Shown here: positions 56,401-64,000 of the stretch, in pieces
Numbering within the stretch: the first letter of the stretch is position 1
Layout of the letters: every line of letters starts with the position of its first letter
Source: Malaya genurostris
Lineage: Eukaryota > Arthropoda > Insecta > Diptera > Culicidae
DNA: 64,000 nucleotides
Assembly: GCF_030247185.1 (NCBI RefSeq)
Contig: NC_080572.1
Span: forward strand, 88,167,435 to 88,231,434
Direction: 5' to 3'
Notes under the pieces: model-generated
The model's input: only the letters and a program-made list of their open reading frames with translations
Told to the model about the DNA's origin: nothing
The model's database searches: none
Program-made: the position numbers and the translations under genes

Positions 56401-58293
56401 CTAAAGTCGATTATTTTCTAAAACCGTTTTTTTTTCGAGATGACACGACATTTCATGGTTTCGTGCATTTCTACATCTAGTTTCTGGATATCGGAAAATT
56501 TTTACCGCCGTGCGGATCCTCTTTCTATGGTCCGATTTGGTTCAAATTTAGCAGGGACTTTTTTTGAGATGCAAAAGCTTTCGGGCACTACCGGTTTGTG
56601 AAATTCAATGGTCTCCAGGTTTGCCTCATAATGGAAATTTAAAGCCTGAAGACAGAAAAAATTAAAACTGGGGATGAATTAAGATTGTGGTTTCTGAAGA
56701 GGAGAAAAAAAACTTGTTTTAATCCACCTAGTGGTGTAATGATGCCTTTCTCATATCAATTTTACTGTCATATATAATACTGTGGTATTCTTCAAAATAA
56801 TTTTCTTCGATTCTTAAAAGAGTTATCCGAAATCGGTTTGTTTGACGGTCTACTGATAAAAACTATCAATTGGAAAAGATTTGAGGTCGATTTAGATTTT
56901 TTTACGGTTTTTCGCCATTTTCAGTGATGGTATAAAATTTTTAACACACTACTTCACCCTATATTTCCGGATCCGGATGAAATTCAGGTACTACGTATGG
57001 GACTGCAGGACCTTTCATTTGAACCTAAGTTTGTGAAAATCGGTCGCGCCATCTATGAGAAAAGTTGAAACACATATTTTAATTTTTTTTTGCATATTTT
57101 TGCAATTTTTTTCCTGTAACTCCGGAACAAGAAGTCGGATCCAAATAATTTTCAGGATTTTTTTATGGGACAACAAGACCTTTCATTTGAATCTAAGTTT
57201 GTGAAAATCGGTTCAGTCATCTCCGAAAAAAGTTGGTCACTTATTTTCACAATTTTTTGCACATTTTAACCCATAATTCCGGAACGGGAAGTCGGATCCA
57301 AATAATATTCAGGAATTTTGTATGGGACCACAAGACCTTTCATTTGAGTCTAAGTTTGTGAAAATCGGCGCAGCCAACTCCGAGAAAAGTTAGTGCAAAA
57401 AATGTTACATGAATCACTTGCTGATGAGCACGGCAAGCTTCTCTACGGTATTGACGAATCGCGCAGAATGCCAGTCGGTTCTTGTTTTGTGAAGGGGCTT
57501 TTTTGAAAATATGATAACACACATATTCAAGTGTGGAATTCCTTTGCAAAACTTTTGTATACGCATCTGCCGTCTTTGTTAGGAAAAGCCATACTCATGA
57601 CTTTAAAAGCAACTTTAGATATTACTCGATATTAATTGAAATTTCTACCATCATTTAATTTAATTTTATCTAGTCTAATCGCATCGATGCGTAGAACTAT
57701 TTCCAAGCAGTAGGTGTAGGTATGACATCAAAAATCTGTTTAAAATGGGTTAAGCTATAAATGTTCAAAACCTGACCATTGTTTGTACGGTTTTATTTTT
57801 TTTTTGGATTCGCATTCCTATACAAAAAACAAAGTCCTGCATCGAAAGAACCTACGAGTTGTATTATCCAATCCTATGTTGATGCGTTGAATTTTGCCAC
57901 TTGACTTCGTTCCAACTATTTTTGCGTAGAATCGGGACGTCATCAGTTTGGTATATTATTATTAGCTCTATTAAACAGACATCTTAATTAAAAAAAATCT
58001 ATGCAATCACAATAAGTGACTTTTCCAAATGTCATTCTATCGGTGACATTGTATTGATATTATATAACGTCACCCTGACAACAAACAGCTTCAAACTCCC
58101 CTAATCACGATTGTCTTTCACTTTCCAGGATCTACCAAATGCAATGAATGCCGCGGAGATCACCGACAAGCTGGGCCTGCATTCGCTGAGAAATCGCAAC
58201 TGGTACATTCAGGCAACCTGCGCAACCAGCGGAGACGGTCTGTACGAGGGTCTCGACTGGCTGTCCAACCAGCTGAAGAATGCTAATCGTTAA
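47500..58293 (+). CDS. Arf79F: ADP-ribosylation factor 1 (Arf1/Arf79F)
   Basis: Exons 47500-47647, 47732-47841, 47907-48032 and 58129-58293 join in phase to 182 aa, the usual length. Arf1 is a small GTPase that recruits COPI and adaptor coats to Golgi membranes. Visible features are the myristoylation start MGNVFANLF, P-loop GLDAAGKT (24-31), switch I TIPTIGFNVE, switch II WDVGGQDKIRPLW, the specificity motif NKQD, and C-terminal TCATSGDGLYEGLDWL. The third intron falls exactly between NKQ and D and spans 10,096 bp full of transposons; the first two are 84 and 65 bp. The start context CAACAATGGGG is good. All catalytic residues are intact, so the gene should be functional despite the insertions. 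Class I identity is clear from the sequence. Confidence 0.97.
48033..48640. other. start of Arf1 intron 3, no feature seen
   Basis: Unique-looking AT-rich intronic sequence with no recognisable repeat. Confidence 0.5.
48720..49430 (-). pseudogene. PIF/Harbinger transposase relic
   Basis: On the minus strand, 49430-49152 reads a Harbinger N-terminal region: WMHELWRKRAIEGEF, LYKQLVNDEIEEYFRLSE, LLSKIHPCLKK, and RLAVTPQERLAVCLRYF. After a degraded stretch (SYRLGT, QIVHEIF) the frame 48959-48720 gives VITDKLFDDAMPKPTEDMW and KKIANDVCGISRC. A frameshift then hides the expected DDE-domain block (LGALDEKH-like). The order matches HARBI1-type nucleases, which carry out cut-and-paste transposition. 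It lies antisense within Arf1 intron 3 and is not functional. The terminal repeats could not be fixed; the left end may be near 48650 (GCGCTATTCACACTAGGC). Confidence 0.8.
49543..51208. repeat. tandem array: hairpin MITE joined to a mariner end, three units of about 535 bp
   Basis: Each unit holds a mariner terminal fragment (TTAGGTGTACAACTTTGC through the last transposase codons, antisense) and a 239-bp hairpin MITE. The MITEs are at 49902-50140, 50438-50676 and 50970-51208 and have AATGTTCATT / AATGAACATT ends. A half MITE (49543-49605) precedes the first unit, and a longer mariner follows the last. Unit spacing is 536 and 532 bp; differences are a few substitutions and T-run lengths. The mariner part always breaks at GGGGCGAC, where the fourth, longer copy continues. 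Confidence 0.9.
51223..52050 (-). mobile_element. mariner element, internally deleted
   Basis: The left end is TTAGGTGTACAAC after TA (51221-51222). The right end is near 52050, where GTACACACTC resembles a decayed inverted end. It contains the transposase relic described separately and adjoins the tandem array, whose units are copies of its left 280 bp. Confidence 0.75.
51303..51963 (-). pseudogene. mariner transposase, deleted and frameshifted
   Basis: The minus strand starts MSVYVPNSRHLREVLLFCF with the helix-turn-helix region (SETYGDA, CREWLQRFKNGDFDVED). It jumps, with an internal deletion near 51735, to LLKPGETITGDRY and RPQYQERHGKVILQHDNARP, which holds the second catalytic Asp region. 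It ends WEKVVASDGQYFE in a shifted frame with the stop at 51305-51303. The ASDGQYFE end is typical of the mauritiana/mellifera mariner groups. The first catalytic Asp region is missing, so it is inactive. Confidence 0.85.
52078..52325 (+). mobile_element. SINE-like repeat with pol III B box
   Basis: GTTCGAGCC at 52148-52156 fits the B-box consensus. The body (CTGAATCGGCTGCGAAGTCT, GTTGAAACAGAAGG, CCACTACAGGAATGTAAT, GCCTACTCCGGTATAGG) is, as I recall, a very common mosquito short repeat. A clear A box and poly(A) tail were not found. It lies in the Arf1 intron, in sense. Confidence 0.55.
52330..53270. other. Arf1 intron sequence, no feature seen
   Basis: AT-rich. A minor tandem of AAATC (four repeats) occurs at about 52.82 kb. 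No gene or transposon ends recognised. Confidence 0.5.
53273..53334. repeat. half copy of hairpin MITE H
   Basis: TTTTCAAAAGGGCGTATAAG to CTCTCTTTCGATTAT is one arm only. It is cut directly at the start of element E copy 2. Confidence 0.75.
53336..54035. mobile_element. element E, copy 2
   Basis: GGGCTGGGGTCCACTAGGAG, ATGCCGTGTGGAATC and CCATGTCGTAAAAGGCGACA match 37015 onward closely through TTATTTTGTA. The two copies then diverge. No target-site duplication could be found for this copy. Confidence 0.75.
54289..54549 (+). repeat. dispersed repeat R, complete-looking copy
   Basis: From CTGTCAGCTTGGAGCGAAAT to TATCTTGTTAATATGATGTC and TTTGG, this is one of the two longest copies (the other is at 4941) and the best reference for the family. 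The termini show no obvious inverted repeats or poly(A). Confidence 0.75.
54550..56715. other. Arf1 intron sequence, no gene seen
   Basis: AT-rich. A GTAT tetranucleotide stretch occurs near 56.25 kb (ATGTATGTATGTATGTATGT). A TATATAACCG motif near 55.9 kb resembles a promoter, but no frame follows it. Confidence 0.5.
56719..57410 (+). repeat. LINE tail repeat T, copy 3
   Basis: It begins TTTTAATCCACCTAGTGGTG and contains three units with CCTTTCATTTGA, CTAAGTTTGTGAAAATCGG and GGAAGTCGGATCCAAATAAT, spaced about 160 bp. Same orientation as the copy at 42.2-43.2 kb. Confidence 0.75.
57411..58120. other. end of Arf1 intron 3
   Basis: No repeat recognised. The acceptor TTTCACTTTCCAG at 58128 is strong. 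Confidence 0.5.
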
Positions 58294-58727
58294 GGAAGGG
58301 AACTGAAGCAAAAAAGAGCAGCCTCGACAGACGCGCAGTACAGGACGCGAACTAGCAATGCGAGCGAGCGAGATCGAGATAAATATTAAGCAAGAGCGTA
58401 AGAGAATAAGAAAAGCTCCGAAAAAGATGCTGTTGAGATAGGGAAAACCAACAAATAATGTAGCAAAAAAAAAATTAACAAAAAACTCAGAAAACCAACT
58501 CCCTCTTAAAGAAAATAAGGAAAAACATTAAAATGCAGAAGCCAGCCAGGTGATGTGTGTGTGAATGATTATATAAAAATGAAAGAAATAATATAAAGTA
58601 ATATAATGATAAAATAAAGGAAAACACACTGAAAAAAAAGAAACAAAAATGATGCTGACGCGTATTGAAAAAAATTAGCATGTGAGAATAAAACATAAGC
58701 TAAGCTGTGCAAGTGAGCTGAAATAAA
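58294..58727 (+). terminator. Arf1 3' UTR with poly(A) signals
   Basis: A purine- and AT-rich untranslated region follows the stop. AATAAA hexamers occur at 58687-58692 and 58722-58727, with another near 58613. The position of cleavage is not certain. Confidence 0.55.
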
Positions 58728-58739
58728 CCTTGGCAAAGG

Positions 58740-59690
58740 AGTAAGTGAAAAACAAACGATCAACATGTGCTTATTATTGATTGTACTACGCAAACAGCTG
58801 TGTCCTGAAGCTTTTTCGCTGTCGCAGTACGAAGAAAAATGGCATTATCAGTCCTGTTAAATTTTTATGCATCTTTCGTGAGGAACAATTTTTGATATCA
58901 TTCTGCCAAAACTCGGCTTGTACCGGCGGTGTTCCGCTTTCTATCCGTTGGTAATGCGCAAGTAAGGCTGCCTCTTTTAGATACAATTATTTTTTTTTTC
59001 ATTGTGCAAAGGGACTCGTTTATGTTTCACCTGTTCGAGGGTATATAAAAAATAACTAAAATAGATTTTATTTATTATTGCTCCTTCCTTTATTAGTACA
59101 CGATTGATGACTAGAATACAGTTATTGAGAAGTAAAGAAACATTCGCATACGGATAAGAACACTAGAAGATGAAAAAAGATTTTGTTTGCTTAAATTTCG
59201 TGAAACGGATACGTCTAGGATGGCTTTTCAGGAAGGGCTATTTGATAAGGATTCCACTTTTGAAATTAAAACACAAGTACACAATTCACGTGCAAGTGCA
59301 ACAAAAGAAAATACGGAAGAGACTGCAAAAATCACTGTCATAATTCGTGAGAAAGGTGAAGAAATATGCAAGGAATTCTGACTGTGACATATGCATCAAC
59401 TGAAACAGCTAATGACAGAAACTGAAACCAATAAAAGACGCTACCACATTGAAAAGAGTCACTGTAAACAGCATCAACAGGTGAAACAAAGAATATCCGG
59501 GAATGACATCCGAAAACGTTCATTCAAAATCAGTTTAAGGAGAAAATTACAGCTACAAGTGTAACAGTTACGTTTAATTAAGATGAATAAAACACTATAT
59601 ATAGACGATGTGTTCGAATATGAATCAAGGAACAAAAAAAACTCCTCTGTATTGTCTAGTGCAGGTATTTCCGATGTGGTCGGAATGTAC
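58740..59690. other. intergenic DNA, no gene seen
   Basis: No supported gene or repeat. Confidence 0.5.
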
Positions 59691-59699
59691 AATGGAAGA

Positions 59700-60800
59700 A
59701 GTGTTGATTACCCCCACCGTTAACAGTTTAAGAAGACGTTTATCGTTCTCCAGGAGCTCTGTACTCCCGCTGCGCGCGCACCTACTTCGATTGCGCATAC
59801 CCAGTGAGTTCAAGGTCTTTCCTGCTGTCGACGACCTCTCCCAGCTGAGCATTACGTAGACCATTCTCTCTTCCGACATTCTTGCTACATGTCTAGCCCA
59901 CTATAGTCTGTCGTATTTTATAAGTCTTCCAATGTCCTCATGTATGTATAATTGGTACAGCTCAAGATTCATGTTTCTGCGCCATTCTCCACTCACTTCT
60001 GTACCGCCGAGTATTGAGCGTAGAATTTTTCTCTCAATGACGCCGAGTACTATCAGCTTCTTTCTTGAAGGGCACAAAAGCCTCTTCCACACCTCACGAT
60101 GGTTCCGTTCCTCTGCACGCTGGTTTTTCGAATCGCACCTTCGAGTGCTGTATTGAACAACAAATTTGAGAGTGCGTCGCCCTGCTTCAATCCATCTAAC
60201 ACCACGAAAGCATAGCAGCTATATTGACGCTTGATTTCGATTCATCGAGCATCGCACGAATCAGTATAATTAGCTTTGTCGAAAAGCCATGTTCTAACAT
60301 GATGTGACACAATTAGTTTCGTTTCACTGCGTCGTACGCTGATTTGAAATCTACAAGCAGATGATGAGTCCGCAAGTTGTATTCCCGAAACTTATCGAGA
60401 ATTTGTCTCAAGGTGAACATCGTTCGTCGTTGAACGTCCTTCTTGAAAACCGCAAAACAGTCGACAAGCGATTCTTCCAACGGACACTGAAAAGAACTCT
60501 AGAATGTATTTTGTAGGCATTATTGAGGAGTGTTACGCCTCGATAGTTTTTACAATCAAGTCAGTGACCCTTTTTGAAGATACGGCATATGAGACCATCC
60601 AGCCTGCCCGAATGCATTTCCTCTCCTTCCCAGATCATTCCGATCACTTGAAGGAGTGCGTAGTACAGCCGCTCGCTTTCAACTTTAAGGAGTTCGGCCG
60701 AGAACCCGTCCTTTTCAACGTTTCAGCCTTTCCATTTTTAAGCTGTAGCCGCTTTCCGTACTTCGCTCAGCGTGGGTGGGTCCACAGCTTGTCTCAATTC
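59700..60800 (-). pseudogene. RTE-type LINE reverse transcriptase relic
   Basis: In shifting minus-strand frames one reads LPTLSEVRKA, KDGFSAELLK, WLDGLI-like RLDGLICRIFKKGH, NYRGVTLLNNAYKI, then VLDGLKQGDALSNLLFN and TALEGAIRKTSV. The C-terminal region follows (LGVIERKILRSILGG, WRRNMNLELYQLY, ARHVARM). The YRG.TLLN and GL.QGD.LS.LLFN blocks are typical of RTE-clade reverse transcriptases. There are many stops, the active-site YADD block is degraded, and it is cut at the right near the copia LTR. The long plus-strand frame at 60504-61142 is its antisense shadow. Confidence 0.75.
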
Positions 60801-61029
60801 TCATTCTGTTCGTACTCTCTTCTATCGATTGTTCATTTAATAGTCGTTTCAGCGGAGTCGCTTTACCGTTCATTGAAAAGCTCAAAGGGCGAAAAAATTA
60901 CGCCACGTGGCAAGGTCACTGAAGGTCAAGAAATAGACGAAGAAACGAGCTTTCGAGCGATGGCCACCATCTATTTGAGTCTGGAGACGACTAATTACAG
61001 TCTCGTGCAGGACACAGAAGATGCCAAAT

Positions 61030-61248
61030 TGATGACAGTGTATGGCAGTGGTAAAGAAAATATAAGCCTACAAAATGGTTTAATTCAACTTTATCGATTT
61101 TATTTAAACATAAAAAATACAACCGTTTACACTAACGTTTGAGCAAGAATGATTGAACCAGTTAAAAAAGTGATGCCAAATTACTTTGTATATAAGGAAT
61201 ATGTAGTCTCTATCACACTGAAAAAAGTATGATCGTTGTTTCTCAACA
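61030..61248 (-). repeat. probable 3' LTR of the copia element (left edge uncertain)
   Basis: On the minus strand the pol end is followed by a purine tract (GAGGAGGAG) and TGTTGAGAAACAACG, the expected LTR start. An AATAAA-type signal lies near 61105. The partner LTR is outside the window, so the far edge (about 61030, TGATGACAGTG on the plus strand) is a guess. Confidence 0.5.
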
Positions 61249-62103
61249 CTCCTCCTCAACGATATTGCTCTTATTGAAAGTAAGTCCGAGTAGTTTGGAG
61301 AACTTATGCTGTTTGATTGCATTCAACGGCTTTGTAAAAATGTCAGGAATCATATGCTCGGTTGACCGATATTCCAATTCCGCTATGCCTTCATCGCAAT
61401 ACTGTTTCACAAAATGTCCTCTGGTCTCTATATGTTTGGATCGTCGGCTGCATCTTTCAGATTGTATGAATTTCATACAGCTCTGGTTATCTTGATATAT
61501 TTTCACAGGACGTTCCACATTTTCACCAAAATCTTCCAAAAGACGACGTAGCCACACTAGCTCTTGAACTGCCTCACTAAGTGCAATATATTCCGACTCC
61601 ATTGACGAAATTGCAACGCAGTTTTGTTTTCTGCTTGCCCATGATACAGCGGCGCCTCCGTAATGAAAAACAAATCCGGTGGTTGACTTCCTGGTGGAAA
61701 TATCACCAGCCCAATCAGCATCCGAATGACCAATTAGCTCTCCTTCTGCATCGCTATATGCCAACCTCCAGTCTTTTGTCTTTTTCAAGTATCGTGCGAC
61801 TCGCTTCGCCGCCACCCAATCTGCTTCAGTAGGCGAACTCACCTTCCTTCCTAAGATCGTTGAACTTACCGCTATATCTGGCCTTGCGCAGACAGCAATA
61901 TACAAAAGAGCACCAACAAGACTTCTGTACAATGTCACGTCTTCGAATAGTGGGCTGTCATTACTCACTTTCGTATAATTCACTTCCATTGGCGTTTTAG
62001 CCCCCTTTGCATCTTTAAGTCCAAACTTCGCCAACATACGATCGATATAGCTTTCGAGTCTAATGTTATATTTTCCGTTAACTTTTTGCACTTCTAATCC
62101 CAA
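61243..62103 (-). CDS. copia pol, C-terminal RT and RNase H part
   Basis: 286 aa in the frame following a one-base shift at about 62100. It contains the RT thumb and connection (GLEVQKVNGKYNIRLE, YRSLVGALLYIAVCARPDIA), then the copia RNase H (GHSDADWAGDISTRKSTTGF, ISSMESEYIALSEAVQEL, YQDNQSCMKF, KHIETRGHFVKQ, DIFTKPL). All the usual blocks are present. It ends next to the purine tract. The break separates it from the rest of pol, so the polyprotein is interrupted unless the shift is programmed, which is not typical at this site. Confidence 0.9.
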   Translation of the reverse strand: MGLEVQKVNGKYNIRLESYIDRMLAKFGLKDAKGAKTPMEVNYTKVSNDSPLFEDVTLYRSLVGALLYIAVCARPDIAVSSTILGRKVSSPTEADWVAAKRVARYLKKTKDWRLAYSDAEGELIGHSDADWAGDISTRKSTTGFVFHYGGAAVSWASRKQNCVAISSMESEYIALSEAVQELVWLRRLLEDFGENVERPVKIYQDNQSCMKFIQSERCSRRSKHIETRGHFVKQYCDEGIAELEYRSTEHMIPDIFTKPLNAIKQHKFSKLLGLTFNKSNIVEEEC

Positions 62104-64000
62104 AAAGAAATTGAGATCACCCCAATTTCAAAACATTTCTTTAACTGCTCTCCAACTGATTTAATTTCTTCTTCGTCTTCACTTCCAATTATAATATCGT
62201 CAACGTACACCATCAAATATACTGTCTTCTTTTTGCTTTGCATTGTATATACACATGGGTCAGCGACACCTTGTTTGAAACCTATTTTTACCAAAACGCT
62301 ATGCAACCGTTGATTCCAGCATCGCGCTGACTGTTTCAAACCATAGATACTCCGTTTCAAACGACATACCATGCTTTCTTTACCAGCAATAACATGGCCG
62401 GGCGGTTGACGCATATAAAGCTCTTGATCTAGTGTGCCATACAAGTAGGCCGTTTTCACATCAAAATGCCGCAATGTCATTTTCTTTCGGCTAGCCAAAC
62501 CTAACAGGACACGAAACGACGAGTGCTTCGTCACAGGTGCAAAGATTTCGTCAAAATCTTCTCCGTACTGTTGAGAATATCCCTGCGCCACTAGACGAGC
62601 CTTGTATTTGGTGATGTCTCCAGAGGCGTTTCTCTTAAGTTTATAAACCCACCTACACCCGACCGGTTTCTTATCTGCAGGTAATTCAACCAAATCCCAA
62701 GTGTCATTATCGGAAAGGGATTTTAGTTCATCTGACATGGCAGCTTGCCATTTATCTCCTTGTTCACAGGCCAATGCTTCTCGAAAAGTTTTCGGTTCCA
62801 ACTCCTCCTCAAGCAGTCGACCAGTAGCAAAAACTTCTTCAATCAATCGGGCAGGCTTGATACCCTTCGTCACTCGATCTGATCGCCTTGCGATTTCATC
62901 CAAAGGGAAGCCTCTGAATGAACGTTCTCCGTCAGATGCACTATCGTACTGTGATAAATCGTTGTCAAGCTCCAAGAAGGATTCTGAATCACATTGTTGT
63001 TCACTGACCGGACTCTCAAACACATGTTCCTCCGGAAACAACTGCACTTCGAAATTTCCCCTCTCAACAGGCTTTGAAGTATCCTGCTGAAAATCCACTT
63101 TTATATCACACAGCTCAAGAAATTTTGCATCTCTACTGATTGTTATGGAATCCGTCTTTACATTCAGGAAACGATAGGCTTTCCGCCCTTCAGCATAGCC
63201 AACGAAATGTAATTTTTCTGCTTTAAGATCAAGCTTTCGCCTCTTTTCTTTAGGGATATGCACATAAGCCATCGATCCAAAAACTCTTAAATGTGCATAA
63301 GACGGTTTCTTTTGGTGCCATAATTCATATGGGGTTGACTCAACCGACGAAGACGGTAAAAGATTTTGTAAATAATTTGCTGTTGTAATTGCCTCCCCCC
63401 AGTACTTTTTGTTCAAGCCTGATTCCGCCAACATGCATCTCATCATTTCTGTCAAATATCGATTCTTACGTTCAGCGACTCCATTTTGCTGAGGAGAGTA
63501 TGGAGCAGTCTGCTGATGAACAATACCATTCTGTGCAAAAAATCGTTTCAACGACATGCTGGAGTATTCACCACCCCCATCTGATCGAATGATTCTAGGA
63601 AAATAACCATATTGGTTCTTGATTAGATTGCAGTATTCTTGAATTCTCTTTTCAGCATCTGATTTCTGCTGAAGCAGATAAATCGTCGAATATCGACTGA
63701 AATCATCAACCATCACAATGTAAAAACGATTTCCTCCTGGAGTACTAACTTCCAAGGGACCTCCCAAGTCAGTATGGATTAGATCGGCCACTGCCTTCGT
63801 TTTGCTTCCAGAACTCAAGAAAGATTCCCTGCTCATTTTTCCTTCAGAACAAATGCCACAAATCGATTGAACTTTACAATCACTAATCTTCAAGCCCACA
63901 GCTAGATTATTGTGAAAAATTCGAGATATGGCCTGCGAATCACGATGCCCTAGCCGCCGGTGCCATAAATGTTGACAAAATTCATTGTGCTTCGTTGATG
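62094..64000 (-). CDS. copia pol, integrase and RT part (continues beyond the window)
   Basis: The minus-strand frame is open from the window edge to 62094, so the protein is 5'-truncated only by the window. It begins in the integrase zinc finger (HLWHRRLGH to CKVQSICGICSEGKM, an HHCC pattern), followed by the integrase D,D,E core (LIHTDLGGPLEVS, IIRSDGGGEYSS, PQQNGVAERKN). The copia reverse transcriptase has WKQAM-like WQAAMSDELKSL, RWVYKLKRN, FDVKTAYLYGTLDQELYM and the active site YVDDIIIGS. It ends FWD, stop, where a one-base change breaks the reading into the RNase H frame. Gene order IN-RT-RH identifies Ty1/copia. Confidence 0.93.
   Translation of the reverse strand, partial: STKHNEFCQHLWHRRLGHRDSQAISRIFHNNLAVGLKISDCKVQSICGICSEGKMSRESFLSSGSKTKAVADLIHTDLGGPLEVSTPGGNRFYIVMVDDFSRYSTIYLLQQKSDAEKRIQEYCNLIKNQYGYFPRIIRSDGGGEYSSMSLKRFFAQNGIVHQQTAPYSPQQNGVAERKNRYLTEMMRCMLAESGLNKKYWGEAITTANYLQNLLPSSSVESTPYELWHQKKPSYAHLRVFGSMAYVHIPKEKRRKLDLKAEKLHFVGYAEGRKAYRFLNVKTDSITISRDAKFLELCDIKVDFQQDTSKPVERGNFEVQLFPEEHVFESPVSEQQCDSESFLELDNDLSQYDSASDGERSFRGFPLDEIARRSDRVTKGIKPARLIEEVFATGRLLEEELEPKTFREALACEQGDKWQAAMSDELKSLSDNDTWDLVELPADKKPVGCRWVYKLKRNASGDITKYKARLVAQGYSQQYGEDFDEIFAPVTKHSSFRVLLGLASRKKMTLRHFDVKTAYLYGTLDQELYMRQPPGHVIAGKESMVCRLKRSIYGLKQSARCWNQRLHSVLVKIGFKQGVADPCVYTMQSKKKTVYLMVYVDDIIIGSEDEEEIKSVGEQLKKCFEIGVISISFWD

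Noticed and set aside
60504..61142. 212-codon plus-strand frame
   Set aside because: It is antisense to the RTE reverse-transcriptase relic, whose conserved blocks are on the minus strand, and it has no domain of its own.

Overview
The window is animal nuclear DNA, most likely from a culicine mosquito (Aedes-like). The basis is AT-rich intergenic DNA, compact spliced host genes with GT/AG introns, one very long transposon-filled intron, and a dense set of nested Jockey-, LOA/I- and RTE-type LINEs, Ty3/gypsy and Ty1/copia elements, mariner, Harbinger and many MITEs. The species assignment is inference. I see no prokaryotic or viral genome.

Host genes. Four genes can be built exon by exon. (1) 1520-2817 (+) is TFIIH subunit p44 (Ssl1/GTF2H2), two exons, 412 aa. 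(2) 3838-3039 (-) is a four-exon gene for a 214-aa protein I do not recognise; it converges tail-to-tail on p44, with poly(A) signals about 50 bp apart. (3) 10243-13343 (+) is a six-coding-exon, 894-aa chromodomain protein that fits Chromator/Chriz. (4) 47500-58293 (+) is ADP-ribosylation factor 1 (Arf1/Arf79F), 182 aa in four coding exons, with a 10.1-kb third intron that splits the NKQD guanine-specificity motif. Possible non-coding first exons lie at 38.5-39.0 kb and 41.4-41.7 kb (weak).

Mobile DNA, left to right: a 7-bp-TSD MITE family (248-964, 7137-7828); a decayed gypsy element (4.36-6.83 kb); a Jockey-type LINE (15208-19869) with perfect TSDs inside an older RNase H-bearing LINE; a CA/TG microsatellite; a 2.46-kb Transib/RAG-like transposon (21832-24296) with CACAGTG ends, a 5-bp TSD and 0.9-kb inverted arms; a nearly intact gypsy element (27683-33634) with LTRs I read as identical, one amber stop in pol, inside an RTE-like LINE remnant; a cluster of TAGCGG-ended MITEs (34.2-38.3 kb), one split by a 1.2-kb element with an 18-bp TSD; a LINE ORF1 relic (45.2-46.2 kb); inside the Arf1 intron, a Harbinger relic, a three-unit tandem array of a hairpin MITE fused to a mariner end, a longer mariner, a SINE-like unit and other repeats; then an RTE relic (59.7-60.8 kb) and a copia element (61.2 kb to the window end).

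The most interesting part is the Transib-like element. Both ends carry the RAG heptamer sequence, the two arms are inverted copies of the transposase 3' region, the central transposase fragment is cut by another repeat, and the element may interrupt a spliced host exon. The nested insertions give a readable relative chronology. The four host genes have unrelated functions and show no operon-like relationship.
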